Source: an uncultured Agathobacter sp. (GTDB lineage Bacteria; Bacillota; Clostridia; Lachnospirales; Lachnospiraceae). From it: a stretch of 64,000 nucleotides of DNA. Under the pieces are notes generated by a model. That model was not told the DNA's origin. It ran no database searches and saw only the letters and a program-made list of their open reading frames with translations. Of the stretch, positions 34,589-42,099 are shown piece by piece; the stretch's first letter is position 1, and the number at the start of each line of letters is the position of its first letter. The stretch lies in the NCBI GenBank assembly GCA_910587655.1, contig CAJUND010000012.1:29703-93702 (forward strand), given 5' to 3'. The position numbers were made by a program, and so were the translations under genes.

Positions 34589-35279
34589 AATATCTGAATA
34601 CATTTAAAAATCTTTTTGCCCTTTCTGTTTTCGGATGTTCAAAAAATTCTTCTGAGGAAGCTTCCTCAATGATTTTTCCTTCATCCATAAATACAATTCT
34701 GTCCGCCGCCGCCCTGGCAAACTGCATTTCATGCGTTACGACAAGCATGGTTCTTTTCTGTCTGGCAAGGTCTAAAACCACATCGAGTACTTCCCTTACC
34801 ATTTCCGGGTCAAGCGCCGCAGTCACTTCATCAAACAGAAGTATTTCGGGATGCAGTATCAGGGCGCGCACGATTGCCACGCGCTGTTTCTGTCCGCCTG
34901 AAAGCTGCAGGGGATAACTGTCCGCCTTCTCCTCAAGCCCCACGCGCGTTAACAGCTCCATGGCTTCTTTTTTTACTTCCTTTTTTTCACGTTTCTGTAC
35001 CTTTACCGGCGCCAGCATCATATTTTTTAATACATTCAGATGCGGGAAAAGTTCATAGCTCTGGAATACCATTCCTGCCCGCCCGTCTGAAGAGATGCTT
35101 CCGGACTGTATGGATTCCAGTCCGTTGATACAGCGTAACAGGGTACTTTTTCCGCACCCGCTCGGTCCCACAATCACCACGACCTCTCCCTTTGTTACTT
35201 CCAGGGAAAGATTATCAAGTACCGTATGGTCCCCATATTTTTTTATAATATTTCTGACAGTTAATACTGTGTCCGCCAT
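34587..35279 (-). CDS. Polar amino acid ABC importer, ATP-binding protein
   Basis: 230-residue ATPase of the GlnQ/HisP class. Walker A GPSGCGKSTLL, signature LSGGQKQRVAIVRAL, Walker B ILLFDEVTAALDPE and H-loop VTHEMQFARAA are complete. It energises the two permeases and the binding lipoprotein encoded immediately upstream (36612 to 35283). The permease stop is only a few bases before this start, so the four genes form one operon. Confidence 0.93.
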   Translation of the reverse strand: MADTVLTVRNIIKKYGDHTVLDNLSLEVTKGEVVVIVGPSGCGKSTLLRCINGLESIQSGSISSDGRAGMVFQSYELFPHLNVLKNMMLAPVKVQKREKKEVKKEAMELLTRVGLEEKADSYPLQLSGGQKQRVAIVRALILHPEILLFDEVTAALDPEMVREVLDVVLDLARQKRTMLVVTHEMQFARAAADRIVFMDEGKIIEEASSEEFFEHPKTERAKRFLNVFRY

Positions 35280-35282
35280 GTG

Positions 35283-35957
35283 CTAACCCCATTTCTTTTC
35301 CAGGTGCCGTGCCGCCATGCTGACCGGCCAGCATACCAGAAAATAAAGAATAAATATGACAAGATAAATTCCAAATGCAGCATTTGGACTGTTCATCCGG
35401 TTTGCCTCTATCATCTGCTGTCCTGCTTTTAAAACCTCCACCACACCGATCATCAGAACGAGACTGGTCGTCTTTACCATTCGTGTCACCAGGTTTATGG
35501 ATAACGGAAGCAGCCTGCGAAGCGTCTGCGGCAGAATAATATAAAAATAAGTCTGTCTTTTTTCCAGTCCAAGCGCCTGACTGCTTTCATACTGGTGCTT
35601 TGGAATACTGGACAGTGCGGAGCGCACAAGGTCCCCCATCTCTGCGGTTCCCCACAGCACAAATACAATAACTGCCGCAGTCTCCCCCTCCAGATTCCAG
35701 CCAAGGCTCCTCGTGCTGCCAAAAAACACGAGAAACAGCAGCACCAGCTGGGGCATGATACGGATAAACTCAAGGTAAAACTTTGTAAAAAAACGCACCG
35801 CAATATTTTTTCCGGTCATGATGATTCCCAGAAGGACGCCAGCCGGAATACTGAGTGCGACTGACACCAGACTGATTTTTACCGCTACAAAAAGACCTTC
35901 CAGGAGCCGGATAAAATTATTCCCCTTTAACAGTACATCAAGTCCCAGATCCGGCAT
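35283..35957 (-). CDS. Polar amino acid ABC importer, permease 2
   Basis: 224-residue membrane protein of the HisM/GlnP type with about five helices and the BPD_transp EAA loop (SSQALGLEKRQTYFYIILPQ). ATG 35957 is chosen because AAAGGAG precedes it by eight bases; it overlaps the end of permease 1 by 20 bp. It forms the transmembrane pore with the other permease. Confidence 0.9.
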   Translation of the reverse strand: MPDLGLDVLLKGNNFIRLLEGLFVAVKISLVSVALSIPAGVLLGIIMTGKNIAVRFFTKFYLEFIRIMPQLVLLFLVFFGSTRSLGWNLEGETAAVIVFVLWGTAEMGDLVRSALSSIPKHQYESSQALGLEKRQTYFYIILPQTLRRLLPLSINLVTRMVKTTSLVLMIGVVEVLKAGQQMIEANRMNSPNAAFGIYLVIFILYFLVCWPVSMAARHLEKKWG

Positions 35958-36597
35958 ATTGCAATCTCCTTTCTGCGGCTGCGCCAATCAGGGAAACCGG
36001 GAGCAGGATAAGCAGATAAAATATAACAAGCAGAAACAGGCTTTCCGTTGTTTTATAATACAGACCAATTAAATCCTTTGCCGTAAACATTAAATCCATC
36101 AGGCTGACTGCGGAAAACACACTTGTTTCCTTTAACAGAAAAATAACATTTGCAAGAAATGCCGGAATACTGGCGGCAGCCGCCTGCGGTCCTGTCACAT
36201 AGCGCATGGTCTGCAGCCTTCCCATGCCAAGGCTGTATGCACTTTCCCGCTGGACTGCTGCCACATTTTCCAGTCCGCTGCGGAATGCTTCTGCCATATA
36301 GCTTCCGCCCAGAAAGGCAATTCCCGCCACGCCGCAGGTTTCTGCTGAAAATACAATTCCTGCCTTCGGCAGCCCGTAATAGATGAAAAACAGCTGGACC
36401 AGAAGCGGCGTGTTTCTGCTGATTTCAATATATCCCATGACAAGCTGCCGCAGAACGGGAACTTTTTCATATAAAACCACTGCACAGACAAGCCCTGCAA
36501 GTGTGGCAAAAACAATCCCTTCCAGTCCGGTTTTTAAGGTCAGAACCGCCGCCTTTTCATACAGCGGCAGAACAAGTTTCATATATGCAAAATCCAT
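35938..36597 (-). CDS. Polar amino acid ABC importer, permease 1
   Basis: 219-residue membrane permease. It has the family N-terminal block (LVLPLYEKAAVLTLKTGLEG), EISRNTPLLVQLFFIYYGLP typical of amino acid permeases, and the EAA-type loop AYSLGMGRLQTMRYVTGPQA. It is 14 bp after the binding lipoprotein gene. The two distinct permeases imply a heterodimeric channel. Confidence 0.9.
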   Translation of the reverse strand: MDFAYMKLVLPLYEKAAVLTLKTGLEGIVFATLAGLVCAVVLYEKVPVLRQLVMGYIEISRNTPLLVQLFFIYYGLPKAGIVFSAETCGVAGIAFLGGSYMAEAFRSGLENVAAVQRESAYSLGMGRLQTMRYVTGPQAAAASIPAFLANVIFLLKETSVFSAVSLMDLMFTAKDLIGLYYKTTESLFLLVIFYLLILLPVSLIGAAAERRLQYAGSGT

Positions 36598-36611
36598 TTT
36601 TACACCAGTTC

Positions 36612-37448
36612 CTAATCCGTTTTACCACCCTCTACCACAAGTGTTTCTTTAAATTCCTCCCCGTAGGTATCCGCAAGTGTTTCGTCATAATTTTTATGGA
36701 AAAACTGTTCTTTTCCAAGTTTTTTTATTTCTTTGTTTATCCATTCCAGAAGGGTGGTGTTACCCCTGGTAACCGCCGGTGCGATTGTATCACTGCTTCC
36801 CAGTTCCGTAATGCCCACGGTATATCCCTTATTCTGCATGGCAAATGCAATCACTTCTGTATTATCATTTGCCCATGCCACAGCGGTTCCGTTTTCAAAT
36901 GCCTCCTTGGCAGTCGCATAGGAATCAAATTTCTGAAGGGGAATATCCGGATAATTTTTAATCAGGTAAGTTTCCGCTGTGGTCCCTGAAATTACAATTA
37001 CGGCATCATCTGTCCCCAGCTCATCCAGACATCTTACGATACGGTCATTTTTGCTGACAACGCCAAGCGCCACGTTCATATACGGAAGCGCAAAATCCAC
37101 TTCCTCCTTACGCTCATCGGTAACGGTAAAGTTTGCAAGAATCACATCCACTTTTCCCGTCTGCAGGTATTCTGTACGGTTGGCAGCTTCCGTGGAAACA
37201 TAATTTACTTTTACGCCCAAATCCTCTGCCAGGCGTTCTGCAAAATATACATCATATCCCCTGTAGTTTCCATTTTCATCGACATATCCAAATGGATTTT
37301 TATCGGAAAATACCCCGATATTAATCGTACCGTCTTTTTTTATTTCTTCCAGTGTACGGTATGTATCCTTTGTATTTTTACATCCGGCAAGGCACCCTGA
37401 CAGTGCCAGCGCCAGTAATGGTATCAGTATCCGTTTTATTTTTTCCAT
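36612..37448 (-). CDS. Polar amino acid ABC importer, substrate-binding lipoprotein
   Basis: 278 residues. Lipoprotein signal peptide with lipobox LAGC at about residue 23 (LLALALSGCLAGCKN), then SBP_bac_3 domain: INIGVFSDKNPFGYVDENGNY, GYDVYFAERLAEDLG, VDVILANFTVTDERK and FALPYMNVALGVV. It binds a polar amino acid, possibly glutamate/glutamine or cystine, outside the membrane; exact ligand not readable. First gene of the importer operon, itself separated from the SUKH gene by a terminator. Confidence 0.92.
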   Translation of the reverse strand: MEKIKRILIPLLALALSGCLAGCKNTKDTYRTLEEIKKDGTINIGVFSDKNPFGYVDENGNYRGYDVYFAERLAEDLGVKVNYVSTEAANRTEYLQTGKVDVILANFTVTDERKEEVDFALPYMNVALGVVSKNDRIVRCLDELGTDDAVIVISGTTAETYLIKNYPDIPLQKFDSYATAKEAFENGTAVAWANDNTEVIAFAMQNKGYTVGITELGSSDTIAPAVTRGNTTLLEWINKEIKKLGKEQFFHKNYDETLADTYGEEFKETLVVEGGKTD

Positions 37449-37526
37449 ACTGCTCTCCCTGTCTTTTGGCAGAATTTCATCTGCCCTTATGCTTATATTT
37501 ATTCAGACAGTATGCGTTGTGTTACA

Positions 37527-37559
37527 TAAAAAAAGAAGTTACGGGCAAAAGCCGTAACT
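37527..37559 (-). terminator. Terminator of the SUKH gene
   Basis: AGTTACGG-loop-CCGTAACT hairpin (37537-37559) followed on the minus strand by TTCTTTTTTT, 27 bp after the SUKH stop and ahead of the importer operon. Confidence 0.75.
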
Positions 37560-37585
37560 CCCAAATATTTTCCTTCTTTTATTTT

Positions 37586-38221
37586 TTATCTGACACACGC
37601 CCGGTAATTCTTTGCGTTTTCGCAGTCTGGATTGATTCCTGACGTCATATCCTCCATAAACGGAAGCATCTGCCAGTCCTCGTTTCCGCAGAATCCCACT
37701 TCTGCAATTGCGTTCAGGTAAGAAAAGAAATCTGTTCCAAGAACTGCACCGTGTCCCTCGCCGTCATCATGGCTCAGATAAACCACGGATGGATTTTCCT
37801 TTTCCATATCAAGCGCAATAATATCGCCGTTTGCCACAGTCATAATCCCAAGCTTTCCATGCCATATACGGTCATATTCGTTATTTACATCTGAAAAACA
37901 GGTCTTCGCCCAGTCTTTCCTGGAGGTTTCGGCATTTACCACCTCGTCTAATGAAAGCAGAAAGGACGCGCTGAATACTTCCTCCAGACCTTCCGGCAGT
38001 TCAAGCTCATCCGGCAGATTGGAAAATATATATAAATGACTGGAAAACTCCAGAAAGAAATTCCTAAGCTGCTCCGGCAGAACGCAGCCAAGCTCTTCTT
38101 CTGCTTTTTCCACCTGCTTTGGGGTGGCTTTTTTCTTTTTTTCAAATCTGGTATCTTCATCCAGACCTTCATATATTTCTATCCATTTGTCCAGATTTTC
38201 CTGAAATTTTTTATAATCCAT
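37586..38221 (-). CDS. SMI1/KNR4 (SUKH-1) family protein
   Basis: 211-residue cytosolic protein of the SUKH superfamily. KKATPKQVEKAEEELGCVLPEQLRNFFLEF is the start of the fold (shown in part as LGCVLPEQLRNFFLEF), followed by SDVNNEYDRIWHGKLGIMTV, NGDIIALDM and YLSHDDGEGHG, which are conserved strands. Many SUKH proteins are immunity proteins for contact-dependent toxins, though others are general adaptors. No toxin gene is next to it here, so it is an orphan. Ribosome site AGGAG precedes ATG. Confidence 0.85.
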   Translation of the reverse strand: MDYKKFQENLDKWIEIYEGLDEDTRFEKKKKATPKQVEKAEEELGCVLPEQLRNFFLEFSSHLYIFSNLPDELELPEGLEEVFSASFLLSLDEVVNAETSRKDWAKTCFSDVNNEYDRIWHGKLGIMTVANGDIIALDMEKENPSVVYLSHDDGEGHGAVLGTDFFSYLNAIAEVGFCGNEDWQMLPFMEDMTSGINPDCENAKNYRACVR

Positions 38222-38304
38222 TTAGTTTCTCCTTTTATATAACTGCCCTCATTTATTTTAAAGCAATTATAACAGAATACGGATGGAGTATCAATATTCT
38301 TTGG

Positions 38305-38345
38305 TTTTTAAAATGAAAAGAGTGCCAGGGATTTTCTGACACTCT
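38305..38345 (-). terminator. Terminator of the 28-residue peptide gene
   Basis: AGAGTGCCAG/CTGACACTCT hairpin (38319-38345, one mismatch) followed on the minus strand by TTTTCATTTT. Confidence 0.6.
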
Positions 38346-38365
38346 AATACAGAACAAATGTTAAC

Positions 38366-38452
38366 CTATTCATTCATAATTGGCGGCTGCTGATAAAGTT
38401 TACGATTGATTTCTTTTTTCAGGATTTCAATTTCTTTTTCGTTTGTTTGCAT
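38366..38452 (-). CDS. 28-residue peptide gene
   Basis: Unusually short but with a near-perfect ribosome site, AGGAGGTGA, six bases ahead of ATG 38452, and a following terminator. The product is a single charged helix (MQTNEKEIEILKKEINRKLY) with a short Gln-Pro tail. No family recognised. The gene could also be a leader peptide, but the next gene on the strand is the SUKH protein beyond a terminator. Confidence 0.55.
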   Translation of the reverse strand: MQTNEKEIEILKKEINRKLYQQPPIMNE

Positions 38453-38534
38453 ACCGCTTCACCTCCTTTTATTTAAAGAAAAGTGTTTTTTATGTCTGGT
38501 TATACCACATTTTAAATGTGATATCCATAGATAT

Positions 38535-40196
38535 TTATTTGAAACTTCCCCTGTTTTCTTCCGCTATGCCGATACAGTTATCCGCTATTTTTCCAATATT
38601 GTACATAATTCCTTCATAATACTTAAGAATTACAGCATCGCATTTCTTCTTTTTTACCCGGTTCAACAGTTCTTTTTTATACTGTCTGGATACCTTGCGC
38701 AGTTTGTTTCTTTCCTTTGCCATATTTCTTACGGTTTCCGCTGCCTGTCCCTCCGGGTTTACTGCCTCCCTGAACATTTTCTGTGTGATTTTCATGCATG
38801 TCCTGATTTCTTTTCTTGCTTCCTGCGACATTTTTTTACCTTCTGCCTCCAGCCGGTCGCAGGATTCTGCAATTTCCCCGCACCGCCCTGCAATCCGCTC
38901 CACATGGTTTGCAAGATAAAACATGCCTGCGGTCTGTTCAGACTGTATTTCAGTCAGATTACCGCTGGAAAACATTCTTGTCATGTATACGGACAGACTG
39001 TCATACAGACTTATGGCATTTGCGGCATTTTCGGAATATTTTTCCCTGGCGGCACGCGGCTCTTTTCCGGAAATGGATTCTTTCAGGTATTCAAGCAGTT
39101 CCGCTGTATACTCCGTCAGATGCTTTAATTCATCTGAAACCAGGTACATTGCCGCTGCCGGCTGTGCAATCAGCTTTTCATCCAGAAATCCGGCGCTGTA
39201 TTCTTTTAGTTCCATTTCATCCCGTCCCCTGATAATAAACATGACAATTTTTATCATGACGGGGATTAACGGAAGCCAGATGAACGTACAGACCACATTA
39301 AAGGTGGTGTGTGCATTTGCAATCTGTCTTGATATTACATCCACTTCATTTCCTTTTGGCGAAATAAAACGGACAAATCCGGCAAGTACCGGAATGATAA
39401 ATAAAAATAAGATACTTCCCGTAATATTAAACACGCTGTGCGCAACCGCTGTCCGTTTTGCGTTTTTAGACTGCCCGATAGATGCTAAAAGCGCTGTAAT
39501 TGTCGTACCGATATTATCCCCAAGCAGTATCGGAATCGCACCCGCCAGCCCCATAACGCTTGTGACGCCGTCCGGACCTGCCTGGGATGCAAAATTCTGC
39601 AGAACGGCAATTGTTGCGGAGCTGCTCTGTACAATAAGGGTCATAACCGCTCCAAGTATGACGCCAAGCACCGGGATATCGGACACTTTTCCCATCAGGT
39701 TTAAAAACACCGGACTGTCCGCCAGCGGTTTCATGACTTTTCCCATAATTTCTATTCCCTCAAACAGCAGTCCGAAGGAAAAGATAACCATACCTATATT
39801 TTTTATTTTTTCTTTTCTGCCGGTAAAATTCATCAGAAATCCGATGAAAATAATCGGATAAATATAGTTGCTAATTTTAAACGCCATTAGCTGCGCAGTT
39901 ATGGTCGTACCAATATTTGCACCGAAAATTACGGAAATCGCCTGCGGCAGACTCATAAGCCCCGCACTTACAAATCCGATTACCATAACGGTTGTGGCGG
40001 AGCTGCTCTGCAGTACAGCCGTCACCAGCGCCCCTGCAAGCGCACCCATAACGGGGTTTTTGGTGAGTACCCCGAGTATTGCCTTCATTTTTTCGCCTGC
40101 TGCTTTCTGCAGGGCATCGCTCATGCTGTTCATTCCAAATAAAAACAGCGCCAGCCCGCCTGTCAGCCCGAATATTGTATTTAATCCCTCATTCAT
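38535..40196 (-). CDS. Na/Pi cotransporter family protein (second copy)
   Basis: 553 residues, same family and layout as the gene at 3404-5260: two Na_Pi_cotrans repeats with QSSSATTVMVIGFV and QSSSATIAVLQ, GDNIGTTITAL and GANIGTTITAQL, then a helical PhoU-like region (about 340-540). Predicted sodium-dependent phosphate transport. Single gene, with no linked regulator. Two paralogues 33 kb apart suggest different affinities or conditions. Confidence 0.9.
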   Translation of the reverse strand: MNEGLNTIFGLTGGLALFLFGMNSMSDALQKAAGEKMKAILGVLTKNPVMGALAGALVTAVLQSSSATTVMVIGFVSAGLMSLPQAISVIFGANIGTTITAQLMAFKISNYIYPIIFIGFLMNFTGRKEKIKNIGMVIFSFGLLFEGIEIMGKVMKPLADSPVFLNLMGKVSDIPVLGVILGAVMTLIVQSSSATIAVLQNFASQAGPDGVTSVMGLAGAIPILLGDNIGTTITALLASIGQSKNAKRTAVAHSVFNITGSILFLFIIPVLAGFVRFISPKGNEVDVISRQIANAHTTFNVVCTFIWLPLIPVMIKIVMFIIRGRDEMELKEYSAGFLDEKLIAQPAAAMYLVSDELKHLTEYTAELLEYLKESISGKEPRAAREKYSENAANAISLYDSLSVYMTRMFSSGNLTEIQSEQTAGMFYLANHVERIAGRCGEIAESCDRLEAEGKKMSQEARKEIRTCMKITQKMFREAVNPEGQAAETVRNMAKERNKLRKVSRQYKKELLNRVKKKKCDAVILKYYEGIMYNIGKIADNCIGIAEENRGSFK

Positions 40197-40334
40197 TGCA
40201 CGGATTCCTCCCTGAATACTGCCTATGTATTATTCGATTTCATCTTCAAGCCTATCAGGTCGGAGTTTTTATTACCACCATGCATTTATCAAATGTTTGT
40301 AAAATGTATGTAAAATACGGGGCGCTGTTTTCTA

Positions 40335-41042
40335 TTATGTGCTTTTTTTGGAAATATTATAACACGGACTATCTTCCATCTGATTAATTTGCTTGTAAAT
40401 CTCCTGCATTTCCAAATCCCTCTGGTATATATTTTCAGCATTGTCCTTTAACCGCTGCCGGATGGAATCTGAAATTGACGCCTCGCCTTTATAACGGAGC
40501 TGATGCTCCAGGCTTGCCCAGAAATCCATTGCAATTGTACGAATCTGGACTTCAACTTTCACCATCTGTTTTTTGTTGGATAAAAATACGGGTGTTTCCA
40601 GAATCATGTGAAAACTGCGGTATCCGCTTTCCTTGGGTTTTTTTAAATAATCCTTTACTTCCAGTACAAAAACATCATCCTGCGCCTGCAGCATTCCAGC
40701 AATGGCATAAATATCATCAATGTAAGAGCAGATTACCCTGAGCCCTGCAACATCCGACAGTTCATTCCAGATGTTTTCCACAGTTATTTCCAGATTTCTG
40801 CGTTTTAATTTTTCGTAAATACTCCGGGGACGTTTTAGTCTGTCATGAATATACTGGATGGGATTTCTTTCCCATATAAAATCCATTTCCTGGTTCAGGT
40901 TTTCCAGTTTGGTTTTTACCTCCCGGATGGCGCATTCATAAAGCATGTACAGCTCTTCCATTTTTTCAATTTGTTCCATAAAATCCACGGGAATTTCATC
41001 GGCGGATATTTCACTCCAGAATGATTTTCGTGCTTTCTTCAT
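40335..41042 (-). CDS. Small alarmone synthetase, RelQ type
   Basis: 235-residue (p)ppGpp synthetase without hydrolase domain. RLKRPRSIYEKLKRR, DVAGLRVICSYIDDIYAI, KPKESGYRSFHMI and VEVQIRTIAMDFWASLEH are the RelA/SpoT synthetase motifs. The short length and the N-terminal helix match the RelQ (YjbM) class, which acts as a tetramer in Firmicutes. It makes alarmone from GTP/GDP and ATP under envelope or other stress. Ribosome site AAAGGAGAAA precedes ATG; it is a single gene. Confidence 0.92.
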   Translation of the reverse strand: MKKARKSFWSEISADEIPVDFMEQIEKMEELYMLYECAIREVKTKLENLNQEMDFIWERNPIQYIHDRLKRPRSIYEKLKRRNLEITVENIWNELSDVAGLRVICSYIDDIYAIAGMLQAQDDVFVLEVKDYLKKPKESGYRSFHMILETPVFLSNKKQMVKVEVQIRTIAMDFWASLEHQLRYKGEASISDSIRQRLKDNAENIYQRDLEMQEIYKQINQMEDSPCYNISKKST

Positions 41043-41171
41043 CTGCTTTCTCCTTTATGCAAGTAGCTTTTATATCTTCAGATTATCTTATATTATAACA
41101 CTGGCAGAACGAAAAAGCATTATGCTTTTACGTGTTAATCTTTATTGGTTCCCCTGATTCCTAAAAACACC

Positions 41172-41484
41172 CTAACTCCCTTTTTTTACACTTATACGAA
41201 AGACTTCTTTACCCAAACGATTAAATAAGACAAATGTATTTCCATGCCATTTCAGCTTTCCTGTCCCCCCTCAAGCACAAATGTATGAAATTTCATCAGT
41301 AATCTTCTCCATAGACCTTAATAATTTTGCAATTAAATCCATATGCACCAGCATAAATGAGAAGAGCATCCGCCATTGCTGACTGATGCCCCTTCCGGCC
41401 TGACAAAGTTTATAAACCATACCGTCTCTGCATCTATACTACAGTACAATACATAACCTCCTCTGATGGTTCTAACTCTTTTCT
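41172..41484 (-). pseudogene. Degenerate coding remnant(s)
   Basis: This 450-bp stretch has no intact gene. On the minus strand coherent peptides appear in shifting frames: GGYVLYCSIDAETVWFINFV near 41440, KGHQSAMADALLIYAGAYGF near 41370, and, after an in-frame TGA, GTGKLKWHGNTFVLFNRLG ending at 41172. The pattern suggests a small gene or genes broken by stops and frameshifts. The family is not recognised. The remainder of the gap (41043-41171) holds only the AT-rich region in front of the alarmone synthetase, including a small AAAAGCAT/ATGCTTTT palindrome. Confidence 0.35.
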
Positions 41485-41498
41485 CTGTCTGACGGCGC

Positions 41499-41999
41499 TT
41501 ACCCAATCCTCTGTATCAAAATAGACGCATGATTAACCGCCTGGTTGTCAATTCCTGTACCCGCCAGATAATCCTTCGTGGCGGATTTGTTACGCAGCAC
41601 AATGGTTGAGCCTGCCGCAACCGGAGCGATGAACATCCCTGTTAATTCGGCACGCTCCTTACTGGTCGGCTCATCCGAATAAATCCCAAAAAATGATAAC
41701 GGATTTTCCAGCCCGTCAATCGCCACTGCATATGCCACATTCAGCACACCCGTAACCGGTCGGACCAGTACCGAGTAGTCTATGCGGTATACGCCGCCTG
41801 CATTAACGGTAATTTCCGCAGTATTTGGTGTAAAAGAGAAATCACCGGACTGGAAGGCAATCAGAAATTTCACATCCCCTTCCGGCGCAACATCCTGAAA
41901 TCCGCCCTGCATTACAGCATTAAAATATGCCGGTTTTCCTCCGGATTCTGCCGATCCCTGGCAGTGGCAGCAGCAATGATTATTATAATGGTTCCCCAT
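41499..41999 (-). CDS. BclA-like C-terminal (C1q/TNF-like) domain protein with His/Cys-rich start
   Basis: 166 residues. The N terminus MGNHYNNHCCCHCQGS is rich in His and Cys and may bind metal. The rest is one jelly-roll-like domain: AEITVNAGGVYRIDYSVLV, VAYAVAIDGLENP and GSTIVLRNKSATKDYLA match the C-terminal domain of BclA-type exosporium/surface glycoproteins, but the usual collagen-like Gly-X-X region is absent. ATG 41999 follows GAAGGAGAAAAA. Such proteins trimerise on spore or cell surfaces; a surface or spore role is inferred. No signal peptide is visible. Confidence 0.7.
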   Translation of the reverse strand: MGNHYNNHCCCHCQGSAESGGKPAYFNAVMQGGFQDVAPEGDVKFLIAFQSGDFSFTPNTAEITVNAGGVYRIDYSVLVRPVTGVLNVAYAVAIDGLENPLSFFGIYSDEPTSKERAELTGMFIAPVAAGSTIVLRNKSATKDYLAGTGIDNQAVNHASILIQRIG

Positions 42000-42099
42000 T
42001 TTTTCTCCTTCCGCATTCATTCATGTTTTTATTACATATTATGCAGATATGGCAGGAACCGTCCTTACGGTTCTTCCCGTGTATAGCAAAATTTTCTTT

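Noticed and set aside
38923..39861. 312-codon plus-strand frame opposite the second Na/Pi transporter
   Set aside because: Antisense shadow; the minus-strand frame carries the complete conserved QSSSATT repeats.
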